Origin: Candidatus Heimdallarchaeota archaeon
Lineage (GTDB): Archaea > Asgardarchaeota > Heimdallarchaeia > JABLTI01
NCBI GenBank assembly: GCA_019894765.1
Contig: JAGXNT010000046.1
Coordinates: 16,462 to 80,461, forward strand
Reading direction: 5' to 3'
Length of the DNA: 64,000 nucleotides
A model generated the notes under the pieces. That model ran no database searches. It saw nothing but the letters and a program-made list of their open reading frames with translations, and was not told where the DNA came from. Numbering within the stretch: the first letter of the stretch is position 1; every line of letters starts with the position of its first letter. The position numbers and the translations under genes were made by a program. Below are positions 9,399 through 17,808 of this stretch, one piece after another.

Positions 9399-10226
9399 TT
9401 ATTTCTGCTTCTGTTTTTTCCGAACAGCTAGAATTTCGTCCATTAATTTATTGAAACTAATATTGATATTTAGGGCGAGTTGTTTTAGAGAATCAGCTAC
9501 TAATTTAGTTAATTCAGTATCTTTATCCTCTTTCTTACTCTCTTCTGTTTCCATAATCTGGAGTAATGCATCACCAAATCGTAGTACGATTGTTTTGTTT
9601 TTTAGAGGGGTTCTACATAAAGCTCGTGCAACAACTTTCTGAAAATTCTTATTTGTAGTTGCTTCAAGTAAATCTAAAACTAATTGTAATCCCGCTAAAT
9701 GCCCAGTATAAATTAGTACTTCGATAGCCTTTCCACGAATTTTTCCTTCTGTATCTGGATTGTTAATTACTTGAATTAAGCATTCCACACTCTTTGTATC
9801 AGCGATCTCCCCCAAAATGTTGAGAGCCATTACCCTCATTTCAAAGAATTCTTCTTTATCACCAACGGTACTTGTCAAAATTGATGGTAAATCATTGCTT
9901 TTGATATTAACTAATGCTACTCTAGTGTGATAAGCCATAGTTTTTTCTTTTTCACTGAGAGCTTGTCGTAAAGCTGCTATTAGTGCCCAAGTTGCTCGAG
10001 GGTCACCGAGTCTGCCAAGAAGATCAGCTGAAAAGCGTCTTATTTCAGAATGGTCGTCAAATTGGAGTGCATTAATTAATGGATCAACTGCTTTTTCCTT
10101 ACCAATTCTAAACAATTTACTAGCTGCACCAAATCGTTTATTCCAATCAGGATCACTTTCAAGTGTTTTAATAAGAGGTCCTAATGCTTCTTTAAATGGG
10201 GATTCATCTTCTAGTGAGTGATTCAT
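9399..10226 (-). CDS. HEAT-repeat (PBS lyase-like) protein
   Basis: A 275-residue alpha-solenoid. About five HEAT/PBS-lyase repeats run from residue 15 to 220, with typical phrases such as AVDPLINALQFDDHSEIRRFSADLLGRLGD split over helices. The C-terminal 40 residues are charged. Its GAGGT site lies inside the last codons of the IPP isomerase gene, from which it is only five bases away, so the two are co-transcribed and probably coupled. Such proteins are protein-interaction scaffolds. No partner can be named and there is no sign of a bilin-lyase role. Confidence 0.8.
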   Translation of the reverse strand: MNHSLEDESPFKEALGPLIKTLESDPDWNKRFGAASKLFRIGKEKAVDPLINALQFDDHSEIRRFSADLLGRLGDPRATWALIAALRQALSEKEKTMAYHTRVALVNIKSNDLPSILTSTVGDKEEFFEMRVMALNILGEIADTKSVECLIQVINNPDTEGKIRGKAIEVLIYTGHLAGLQLVLDLLEATTNKNFQKVVARALCRTPLKNKTIVLRFGDALLQIMETEESKKEDKDTELTKLVADSLKQLALNINISFNKLMDEILAVRKKQKQK

Positions 10227-10231
10227 GTATT

Positions 10232-11392
10232 TTAACCTCGTAAATTAATCATTTCAAGCTCTTCATCTAGTCCTCTGACTGTCAACCACTCGGCTGTTTT
10301 TCCAGTAACTGCCATAGGAGCATAGTGTAGACCCTCTAATTCTTCAGCACCAACTAAAAACATAGCTGTTTTTAATTCGTAAATAAACTGTTCCAACCAA
10401 TCGATTAATTGTTTTACTGTTCCGGTAGCAGCTAAACAAGCCAAAGGTAAAGCAATTCCAACCAGCTTTGCGCCAATAGCTAATGCTTTTGCTGCCTGTA
10501 AACCATTTCTAATTCCACCAGATGATATGATTTCAATTCTATCTTGGAATTTACTTACCTCGATAGTACTGACCGCAGTAGGAAGTCCCCAATTTTTGAA
10601 TAATTCACCAACCTTTTGTTGTTTGGTAAGACCCTGTTGTTTTGCACGGATTGCTTCTATTTGAGACCAACTTGTTCCTCCAGCACCTGCAACTTCAATA
10701 GCCGGAATATCGCCATCAACTAAATCCAGAGCAATATCTCTGGATATCCCAGAACCTACTTCTTTAACAATCAGTGGTTGTCTGAGTTCCTTACCTATTT
10801 CCTTTATCTTTGCTGTTAGGTTGCTGAAATTTGTATTTCCTTCTGGTTGAATAACTTCCTGCAGTGGGTTTAGATGTAAGATTAGTGCATCAGCATTTAT
10901 CATTTCAATAGCTTTTTCAGCGTGTTTGATAGTGAAATCATTATTGAATTGAACAGCCCCTAAATTGGCTGCAACAAAAGCATTTGGTGCTTCTTGCCGA
11001 ACAATTGTGAAAGAATCAGTATTAGCTTTATCTTCTAAAGCAGCTCTCTGACTACCAACACCTATTCCAATTTTGAATTTCTCAGCGAGTTTTGCAAGCC
11101 GGGTGTTTATCTTACTAGCGAGTTTTGTCCCACCAGTAATAGATGAGATAAAAATCGGATAATTGAAATTATGATTTAAAAATTTAGTATTCAAATTAAC
11201 ATCAGCAAAATTGATATCTGGTAAAGCATTTGGAACGAAATGAATATCCTCGAAACCAGTTGTAACTGTCATTTCTATTTCATGTAATTTATTACAGCAG
11301 ATTTCAATGTGATCTTGTTTTCTATTTGCTGTTTCATCATTAGCTATCCGTTTAGACATATCGAGAATATCCTCACTATAAGATTTAGTCAT
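10232..11392 (-). CDS. fni: Isopentenyl-diphosphate delta-isomerase, type 2
   Basis: FMN- and NADPH-dependent enzyme converting IPP to DMAPP for archaeal lipid synthesis. The type 2 signature is present: RKQDHIEI near residue 24, ISSITGGT near residue 83, GVGSQRAALED, and the flavin-binding phrases SGGIRNG and ALAIGAK near the C-terminus. The 386 residues are within the family range. It is the upstream gene of a pair with a HEAT protein. The prenyl diphosphate synthase that would use its product is at 57.4-58.5 kb. Confidence 0.94.
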   Translation of the reverse strand: MTKSYSEDILDMSKRIANDETANRKQDHIEICCNKLHEIEMTVTTGFEDIHFVPNALPDINFADVNLNTKFLNHNFNYPIFISSITGGTKLASKINTRLAKLAEKFKIGIGVGSQRAALEDKANTDSFTIVRQEAPNAFVAANLGAVQFNNDFTIKHAEKAIEMINADALILHLNPLQEVIQPEGNTNFSNLTAKIKEIGKELRQPLIVKEVGSGISRDIALDLVDGDIPAIEVAGAGGTSWSQIEAIRAKQQGLTKQQKVGELFKNWGLPTAVSTIEVSKFQDRIEIISSGGIRNGLQAAKALAIGAKLVGIALPLACLAATGTVKQLIDWLEQFIYELKTAMFLVGAEELEGLHYAPMAVTGKTAEWLTVRGLDEELEMINLRG

Positions 11393-11469
11393 TGATGTTT
11401 AATCCATTAATGATTATTAATTCCATATGAAAAATAGTCGAACTAGTTTAAATGTTTTAGTCTGAATTT

Positions 11470-12198
11470 TTACAGAGAATCCAACATCTCATTTTCGTCT
11501 TTATAACCTAGTTTTCGTGCAATGTTATGTAAAGCTTCTGCTACTGCTGCTTGTGTAAGTTTTAGATCTTCATTCTCTAAAGCAGTTGTCAATATATCCA
11601 CAGATTTAATATCACCCAAATTAGCAATTATACCAGCAATGTGACTTTTTACTTCATCTGATTCTTCTTTTTGAAAAACATCTAAAACGTCATCAAGAAT
11701 TGTTTCATCAGAGCATTTCATTAAAGCAGCAGCTGCTTGGACTCTGACTTCTTCAGAAGGGTCTTCTTTAAGGTGTTTGAGAATAAGTGAGGTAAATTCT
11801 TTTGAGCCAATCCTGCCAAAAGCATCGATTATTGCTTCTCTTACCCAAATGGAGTCATCTCTTTCCAAAACCGGGATCATTAATTTAGCAGCAGAAATAT
11901 TTTCGAGATTACCAATAGAATTAGCAATAGCTATTCGAACAATTGGCGATATTTCTTCTTCAATTATCAAACCTAGTTCCTTGGGGATTCTATTGTTTCC
12001 ATAAAATTTCCCTAAAGCTCGAGCTGCTGATGCTCGGACATCTTCGGAATCATCTTCCATTAAAGCCTTCAATAAAGGGTCAATGGCTTCTTCATCTTCA
12101 GTCTCTCCGAGAGCTTTTGCAGCTTCTCCTCGAGTAGCCTCATCCCAATCTACAAGTTCATCAATAAACTCTTCAAGGCTTTTCTTATTCGACCCCAA
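11470..12198 (-). CDS. HEAT-repeat protein
   Basis: An alpha-solenoid of about six HEAT/PBS-lyase repeats (for example EEAIDPLLKALMEDDSEDVRA and EEVRVQAAAALMK) over 243 residues. A TTG at 12198 is the better start because AGGTG lies six bases before it. The longer reading would begin with the GTG inside that ribosome site. It is separated by 78 bases from the IPP isomerase. Highly acidic. Function unknown beyond scaffold-type binding. Confidence 0.8.
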   Translation of the reverse strand: MGSNKKSLEEFIDELVDWDEATRGEAAKALGETEDEEAIDPLLKALMEDDSEDVRASAARALGKFYGNNRIPKELGLIIEEEISPIVRIAIANSIGNLENISAAKLMIPVLERDDSIWVREAIIDAFGRIGSKEFTSLILKHLKEDPSEEVRVQAAAALMKCSDETILDDVLDVFQKEESDEVKSHIAGIIANLGDIKSVDILTTALENEDLKLTQAAVAEALHNIARKLGYKDENEMLDSL

Positions 12199-12354
12199 GG
12201 CAAGCACCTAAATTAAATTTCTACACACTTTATTCAAATAACTTTCTCTTGAAGCATTTAATGAAGAAAATCCCTGAATTTTCATCATAATTTAAAGCAT
12301 TATCTCTTTTAGAAAAACTCGTGTTATTATTGTAATTAGAAGAAATGATGTTTA

Positions 12355-13434
12355 ATGTCTAAAGAAAAATTCGTAAGAAATAAACCCCACGTAAATATTG
12401 GCACCTTGCTTGTAGTTTTTAGTATGATTACTGCACTTTCCTTTTCAATGGTAATATATGAGTCTGTTATATTATTTTCAGACAGAGATGGTGATACGGT
12501 TCCTGATAATGTGGAAGCAAGATCAAAACATTCCTTATTCTTTGAAGTGAAAGAAGACAGATTATCATATCAAACTTATGAAACTGTTAATGGTTCTTCT
12601 GCTAGTCATGAATTGGGTCACAACGTAGATATGTTTCATGAAAGTGCTGATGATCTGTTAGAAATACGTTCAAGCTTCTATGATGACGTGTCAACGGGAA
12701 TTCCCAACTTAGAATTTAGCTGGAAATACGAATCACTCATCGAATTCGTGGATTCGGATAGTAATGGATTATTTGAACCAGCAACTGATACAGTTCTTGG
12801 TCAAACATTATTAACTAATATGATACGGGTTAACTTTGGATTTGGTATTGATGGACAACCAGTTTATTATTCGCAGTTTTCAACTAGTGATGGTAAATTG
12901 ATTATAGATTTTTACACAGCAAGAGAGCACGTTTTGCTTGGTCGTCAAGTGGGTCTCGTTCTTGCACCTGGTGAGATAAAGTCATTTCTTACATTTACTG
13001 ATTTCACTCCAATCACTGGAGGAACAAAACTTGCACTTAATTTATCACTAAGTTCAAGTCATAATCTGATATTTTCAAATTCGAAAGTTGAAGCTAGTAA
13101 AGGAGAATATAAAGCGGAATATGAATGGGCAGATTGGATAATAAGAGATGGTTCTGAAGGAATTGTTAATACTACAATACCCACTTCTACTATTCCAGAG
13201 AAAAATGCCCTAATTTACATAAATTTTGGTTCTTTTACTAATGCTTCTTATGATCCACATTACAGATGGTTTACACCACCAATTAAAAGTAATACAGCTT
13301 ATCTTATCGATTTTCCATGGCCATATTTAGCGATTGGGTCAGTTGCTACTGTGATGCTTGTATCTTTAATATACGTTGTACGCAAAAGACCTGGCAGAGT
13401 TAAATATTCGGATATTACCTTGAAAAAGGGTTGA
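12355..13434 (+). CDS. Membrane-anchored extracellular protein with Ca-binding-like N-terminus
   Basis: A 359-residue protein with a hydrophobic segment at about 17-41, a long polar region and a second hydrophobic segment at about 324-344 followed by a short basic tail (VRKRPGR). The bulk would therefore lie outside the cell between two anchors. Right after the first helix is DRDGDTVPDNVEA, like thrombospondin type 3/dockerin calcium loops, and DSDSNGLFEPATD near residue 135 is a second such loop. No catalytic domain recognised. It converges with the JAMM gene (five bases apart). Function unknown. Confidence 0.7.
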   Translation: MSKEKFVRNKPHVNIGTLLVVFSMITALSFSMVIYESVILFSDRDGDTVPDNVEARSKHSLFFEVKEDRLSYQTYETVNGSSASHELGHNVDMFHESADDLLEIRSSFYDDVSTGIPNLEFSWKYESLIEFVDSDSNGLFEPATDTVLGQTLLTNMIRVNFGFGIDGQPVYYSQFSTSDGKLIIDFYTAREHVLLGRQVGLVLAPGEIKSFLTFTDFTPITGGTKLALNLSLSSSHNLIFSNSKVEASKGEYKAEYEWADWIIRDGSEGIVNTTIPTSTIPEKNALIYINFGSFTNASYDPHYRWFTPPIKSNTAYLIDFPWPYLAIGSVATVMLVSLIYVVRKRPGRVKYSDITLKKG

Positions 13435-13439
13435 ATTCC

Positions 13440-14330
13440 TTAGGGGAGGAGAGTTAAAACCAAAACTACACCAACAAGAATTAGACTTAATATTGTAGTG
13501 AATAATAAAACAAAATTCATTCTCTTTTGTCTTTCATAAGCAGTCAATTGCTTCTCTTGTAAGTCATTAAATTCTTCTTTTGTCACCATTAACTTCTGCA
13601 TTTCCTCAACATCAGCTCTAACATTAGCTAATCCCTTCTTCCAGGATTTATCAGCAGTTTCGAAATCGCTTTTACTGACAAGTTTTTCCTCTGCAAGTAG
13701 CTCCATAGAGTCCTTGACATGCACAGATAGTTTTTGTACAGAATTTGTAACAATGTTTTCTACATTTTCTTCATCTTGAACAAAATCAGTTAATAATTCT
13801 AGTAACTCATTAGGATTAGTTAAAACGCCAAAATTAATTTCTTGAGATTTATCATTATTATCAATTCGGTAAAAATGAGCTTTGAAGTCTTTTTGCTCTC
13901 TCGTTTTCGAGAAAGCATTTCCATCACAAACCATTGCAACGGCTTCTGGAAGTAATGCTTGGTAGATTTTTTGGGTAGCAATATCTGTCCCAGACATGAA
14001 GCACCCAAGCCCAGGATGAGTATGCCAAAAACCAACAATAGTTTCTTTTCCATCTCTTTTTTCAATTTCCTTTATTATTTGAAATTGTGCCATTTCATCT
14101 ATTGAGACATGAGTTGGAGATGAGTTTTTAACTGCATATGTTGTTTCAATTATCTTTACTTTCTCATTATCAATTTTTCCGATTAAATATCCACCAACTT
14201 CTCTTTCTGTGTTGGATGATGTCCAATCAATTACTTTCGAAAAGGCAAGTGGTGAAATCTCAATCTCAAGCTTTGGCATGTTTAAAACCAAATTATCTTG
14301 TTTTAAATTGAAGTAAAAACCTTTTGGCAT
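13440..14330 (-). CDS. Tail-anchored JAMM/MPN+ metalloprotease, Rpn11/CSN5-like
   Basis: The MPN domain at about residues 18-157 has every JAMM residue: E44 in REVGG, H103 and H105 in HTHP, S113 and D116 in SGTD. The stretch around them (FWHTHPGLGC, then FMSGTD) is strikingly like eukaryotic Rpn11/CSN5 (WYHSHPGxGCWLSG), which cleave ubiquitin or Nedd8 isopeptide bonds. Residues 185-270 are helical/coiled coil, and 272-294 form a single membrane helix at the very C-terminus, so the protease would face the cytosol. A start at 14279 is also possible (MPKLEIE), with no ribosome site at either. Substrate and partner ubiquitin-like proteins are not in this window. Confidence 0.85.
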   Translation of the reverse strand: MPKGFYFNLKQDNLVLNMPKLEIEISPLAFSKVIDWTSSNTEREVGGYLIGKIDNEKVKIIETTYAVKNSSPTHVSIDEMAQFQIIKEIEKRDGKETIVGFWHTHPGLGCFMSGTDIATQKIYQALLPEAVAMVCDGNAFSKTREQKDFKAHFYRIDNNDKSQEINFGVLTNPNELLELLTDFVQDEENVENIVTNSVQKLSVHVKDSMELLAEEKLVSKSDFETADKSWKKGLANVRADVEEMQKLMVTKEEFNDLQEKQLTAYERQKRMNFVLLFTTILSLILVGVVLVLTLLP

Positions 14331-14483
14331 TGAGCATTGTTAATATTTATTATATCTATTTTTTGAAATGTATTTTATTTTTCTTTCAAATATTAGAGGT
14401 GGATATTGGATGAAAAAAATGAAGGCAAGGCTTTAGTAAGTTATTACCCTAATGAAATATGACATCTATTATGTGGGAGTAAT

Positions 14484-15101
14484 ATGGAGATAAGAAAAAC
14501 AGCACTATCACTCATCGTGCTAAGTATAATTGGAGTTGTTATTTTTACAACAACACCATTAATATCTGCAAGAGAGAGAGTTCAAGGATCGGATGCAGGT
14601 GGTAGTTGGGACATTTTAATCACTTTCAAAATTACTTTCTGGGGCAAGGGTAAATTGGTCGAAAAAGGGGAACAATATGGTAGTGATTATTATTATGAAG
14701 AAAATTGGGTACCATCCTATTGGGGCTATAGCGGAAAAAGATTTCCGTTTATAACCACAATTTTAACACTAATAGGCTTAGTTTTTTCAATTATCGCTGG
14801 ACTCTTTTCATTATTCGGTTATAATACAAAAGAAAGATTGATCGGTGGTATCTTAGGTATAATAAGTGGTGGTTTAATTGTTACGGGAGAATTGTTGTTC
14901 ATAGAATGGGGTAGGTGGTTTTGTGGTTTGTTCTCATTTACGTTTACTCATAGATACTTTAATTTCGGCTTCATTGTTCCTGTAATCATAGGTAGTTTAA
15001 TTGTTATTATATCAATCATGTTTCTGATAGTAGAACCAAAAACGAATGAAAAAAGTAAGGAAAACAGTCTTCTTAAAAGTGAAGAAAACAGTTTCAATTA
15101 A
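14484..15101 (+). CDS. Membrane protein, about four helices, unknown function
   Basis: A 205-residue protein. Hydrophobic helices lie at about 8-26, 92-112, 120-137 and 163-184, with an extracellular-looking aromatic region at 40-85 (YGSDYYYEENWVPSYWGYSG) and a Lys/Glu/Asn-rich cytosolic tail. GGGAG precedes the ATG by four bases. No family recognised. Resembles the many small multi-pass membrane proteins of Asgard genomes. Confidence 0.65.
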   Translation: MEIRKTALSLIVLSIIGVVIFTTTPLISARERVQGSDAGGSWDILITFKITFWGKGKLVEKGEQYGSDYYYEENWVPSYWGYSGKRFPFITTILTLIGLVFSIIAGLFSLFGYNTKERLIGGILGIISGGLIVTGELLFIEWGRWFCGLFSFTFTHRYFNFGFIVPVIIGSLIVIISIMFLIVEPKTNEKSKENSLLKSEENSFN

Positions 15102-15288
15102 GTCTCATGTAATTCTCCTTTTTTATTTGAGATAGCAAAATATCTCAGAATTCTAATCTTCTAGACAAAATTGAAACAAATTATTTCTTTAAATACTCTT
15201 TTTGTAATTGATAAATATCCGATTGAAGAATGGAGACATAAGGTACTCTCTTCCCCACAAAAAATGTCATTTGATCCCTAATCTTTTC

Positions 15289-15326
15289 CTGAGCGGGGCT
15301 ATCCGACTCTTTTCTCTCCCGCTCAG
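15289..15326 (+). repeat. Inverted repeat (stem-loop)
   Basis: CTGAGCGGG (15289-15297) and CCCGCTCAG (15318-15326) are perfect nine-base complements separated by 20 bases. This is a strong GC-rich stem in otherwise AT-rich DNA, 70 bases before the PRC-barrel-like gene. Confidence 0.6.
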
Positions 15327-15337
15327 CTAATTCCTAA

Positions 15338-15353
15338 TGGTCAATATTGACCA
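15338..15353. promoter_or_regulatory. Perfect 16-bp palindrome, candidate operator
   Basis: TGGTCAATATTGACCA reads the same on both strands. It lies 42 bases upstream of the next start codon, where a dimeric winged-helix or Lrp-type regulator could bind. No regulator can be assigned. Confidence 0.45.
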
Positions 15354-15395
15354 AAGACAGAAATACTCCTTTCTAACTTAACAGAACTGAACGAA

Positions 15396-15770
15396 ATGGA
15401 TTACTCAAGATTGATTTCCAGAATTGCTGCGGATAAAGACAGTAAAATGCTGGGCAAAATTGTAAGAGTTGAAAGTTTGATAGGGAAAACAATCAAGAAA
15501 TACAAATCATTTGTTTTAATTCGAGTGAGAAAATCCTTCAGAAGAGATGTTTTAGTTCCTATCGAAGCTGAAAAACTGATTAAAGTAGAAGGAACTTACG
15601 CTTGGTTTAATATCACTAAGGAAGAATTCGATGAGGAAGTAAAACGACTCAAGGATATAAAAACAGAAAGAGATATTTATCATGGAGATGTTGGAGTTAC
15701 TCGTACTCGTTCAGGTCCCGTTGTGGATTATCTAAATTTAGGGCATTCAAGAAAGGAAAGGAAAAGATAG
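15396..15770 (+). CDS. PRC-barrel-like small protein
   Basis: A 124-residue protein. Residues 17-80 have the strand pattern of a PRC barrel (GKIVRVESL, then alternating strands and VPIEAEKLIKVEG). The rest is a charged helix and a basic tail ending RKERKR. PRC-barrel proteins bind RNA, proteins or membranes in archaea (including CdvA-like cases). The assignment is by pattern only. The upstream palindrome suggests regulation. Confidence 0.5.
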   Translation: MDYSRLISRIAADKDSKMLGKIVRVESLIGKTIKKYKSFVLIRVRKSFRRDVLVPIEAEKLIKVEGTYAWFNITKEEFDEEVKRLKDIKTERDIYHGDVGVTRTRSGPVVDYLNLGHSRKERKR

Positions 15771-15838
15771 TTTTTTTTTTAAAAAAGTAGAAACATTTTT
15801 CTAATTATCATTTGTTCAAAACATCAAGAGATGGTAGT

Positions 15839-16528
15839 ATGAAGGAGAAATCACTTCAGGTTAGTTGGGATTGGTCAAAAGTTGAAGATTTCACTTATTG
15901 GAAAATTCCAGATGGCTATGTCATGAGTTTACCTTATTATATTGGGAAACCACCTGCTAGAATCTTTGATTTAGGTTGTGGTGTTGGTCGTCATACTGTT
16001 TATTTCGCTTCTCTAGGGTATGAAGTTGATGCTTTAGACCTCTCTAGTGATGCTGTTAAAAGCACACAGGAATGGCTCAAAAAAGATAGACTCAAGGCAA
16101 ACGTCTACAAAGGAAAAATGACTGATATTACTCAACCTGATAATCACTACGATTTAGTACTTGCGTTTAACGTGATTTATCATGCTTTCAAAGATGATAT
16201 GATTCATGTTATCAATGAAATTTACCGAATTATCAAACCTGGGGGTTTCTTCTTTGGGACAATATTAACTAAAGATCCGAACCAACCATTTTATGATTCA
16301 AAGGGTGTTATTGATGAACAAACCCTCATCAAACTAGAAGAACCTGAAAAAGGCATACCACACTTCTTCTCTTACACAGAAGATGTTTTAGAATTCTTCA
16401 AGGAATTTGAATTGAAGGATCTTTACTATAAAGAATGGTATCGTCCACCTTATACTATTGACGGTATTAAAGATAAAAAGGGCTATGGGCACTATATTCT
16501 CTTTGCTCAGAAACCTGAGAAAAAATAA
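15839..16528 (+). CDS. SAM-dependent methyltransferase, class I
   Basis: Rossmann-fold methyltransferase. Motif I is FDLGCGVGRHT, followed by VDALDLSSDAV (acidic loop), LVLAFNVIYHA (motif IV region) and IIKPGGFFFG. The 229 residues match small-molecule methyltransferases of the UbiE/TehB-like group. I prefer ATG at 15839. A TTG at 15812 would add nine residues. Substrate unknown. Confidence 0.82.
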   Translation: MKEKSLQVSWDWSKVEDFTYWKIPDGYVMSLPYYIGKPPARIFDLGCGVGRHTVYFASLGYEVDALDLSSDAVKSTQEWLKKDRLKANVYKGKMTDITQPDNHYDLVLAFNVIYHAFKDDMIHVINEIYRIIKPGGFFFGTILTKDPNQPFYDSKGVIDEQTLIKLEEPEKGIPHFFSYTEDVLEFFKEFELKDLYYKEWYRPPYTIDGIKDKKGYGHYILFAQKPEKK

Positions 16529-16532
16529 AGAC

Positions 16533-17735
16533 TTACAATAACAGGACTAGAGCGATAATTGCACCAATAATCGTTAGAATTATTGGAATACCAATGGCTA
16601 GGACTTTTTTCACATTCCTAAATTGATGAGTATAACATGCTTCTGGACAAATTTCAATACATGTAAAGCAGGAAATGCAGCCTTTGAAATCAATTACAGG
16701 TTCATCATTATCTTTCTTATCTTTTACAATCTTAATCACTTGTTCCGGACAAGCTCGTTCACAATCTTGACATCCAATACAACCTGAAGTATATTTGGGA
16801 TGTCTTATTGACACATTCGAGAATCTTTGGAATGGAATGACAGCAATTTTTGCTGTTACAGGTAATTTGAATTTCTTTTGATGATCCTCAATTTTTTCTC
16901 CAAGAATTTCTATTTTAGCAAGATCCATTTCTCCTAATCCTTGTTCTGCAGCGAATCTTGTTGCAGGGACTTTCTTTGGATCATGACCCATTAATTTGAA
17001 GGCAACAGCATCTAAAGCTACTGCATCTTCACTAGCCAAAATAAGATTCATTTCAACTGCTTGTCCGCTGGCTCCTGGTCCCATGCCTTCTAATGCGATG
17101 ATTGCATCCATAACATTGAGTTTTATTTTTGGTTTCTCAAAAGCATACAAGTCGACTAAGCATTGTGAGAATCCTTGAATACTCGCTCCTAGTGAATGAA
17201 TTCTTGTTTTATCTGCTCCTGTTATAGTGCCAAAAAGATTCTTAATCGCTCCTGTATAAAGCGTCATTGAATGTGTTTTCATTTTTGGAACATTAATTAT
17301 CGCTTTTGCATTAATGACATCTTTTGCAATGTTTACGTTTCGAAGTTTCTTCCCTTTAACATCAATATTTATTGGACCATTTTTTTCCAAACTTCTGATT
17401 TCAACATCATCAAATTTCTCACTAATTTCGAGATAATCACTTTGCTTTATTGCTTCTCGTGTACCACCATCATGTCCCGCAGCACTACAATCACCAATGA
17501 TAACTTTTTTCTGTTGTTCAAGTAGAATCTTACTTAATGCTTCCAGCACTCTGGGATCTGTTCTAATTTTATCTCGAACTTCCCTTTTTATTGGAGCAAT
17601 TAACAAATTTGGTTTCAGTAATATTTCATCTTCATCAGAGATGAATTGTTTTATACCACCTAAAAGCTTTAATGCTTTTCGAACAGCGGTTTCCACGTCA
17701 GCATTTTCTACCTGGACAATTGCTACCTTGCTCAT
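16533..17735 (-). CDS. DUF362 protein with two [4Fe-4S] ferredoxin motifs and C-terminal anchor
   Basis: Residues 1-290 form a DUF362 domain (VPKMKTHSMTLYTGAIKNLFG is the conserved core, here spanning two helices). Two ferredoxin motifs follow, CIGCQDCERACPE and CISCFTCIEICPE, each with four Cys for a [4Fe-4S] cluster. The last 20 residues are a membrane helix, so the Fe-S protein is held at the membrane. DUF362-ferredoxin proteins are taken to be electron carriers of unknown partner. It converges with the methyltransferase gene (four bases apart). Confidence 0.85.
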   Translation of the reverse strand: MSKVAIVQVENADVETAVRKALKLLGGIKQFISDEDEILLKPNLLIAPIKREVRDKIRTDPRVLEALSKILLEQQKKVIIGDCSAAGHDGGTREAIKQSDYLEISEKFDDVEIRSLEKNGPINIDVKGKKLRNVNIAKDVINAKAIINVPKMKTHSMTLYTGAIKNLFGTITGADKTRIHSLGASIQGFSQCLVDLYAFEKPKIKLNVMDAIIALEGMGPGASGQAVEMNLILASEDAVALDAVAFKLMGHDPKKVPATRFAAEQGLGEMDLAKIEILGEKIEDHQKKFKLPVTAKIAVIPFQRFSNVSIRHPKYTSGCIGCQDCERACPEQVIKIVKDKKDNDEPVIDFKGCISCFTCIEICPEACYTHQFRNVKKVLAIGIPIILTIIGAIIALVLLL

Positions 17736-17808
17736 TGGTAATTCACTTCTTCTTATTAAAGGATAAAAGATATTGTTTCTGATAAAAAATCATAGATTAG
17801 AAGCTGAA

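Larger units (their letters stand above)
15102..15395. other. Non-coding stretch with hairpin and palindrome
   Basis: No supported gene lies here. It contains a TATA-like TTTAAATA near 15188, a segment richer in GC (15230-15330) with a strong inverted repeat, and a perfect 16-base palindrome, both listed separately. It may be a structured leader of the next gene or an unannotated small RNA. Confidence 0.4.

Noticed and set aside
9399..12198. Phycobilisome lyase function for the HEAT proteins
   Set aside because: The repeat is shared by many scaffold proteins, and no phycobilin genes or contexts are present.
15220..15330. C/D-box guide RNA or tRNA in the GC-richer gap
   Set aside because: No C box, D box or T-loop could be matched, so only the hairpin and palindrome are listed.
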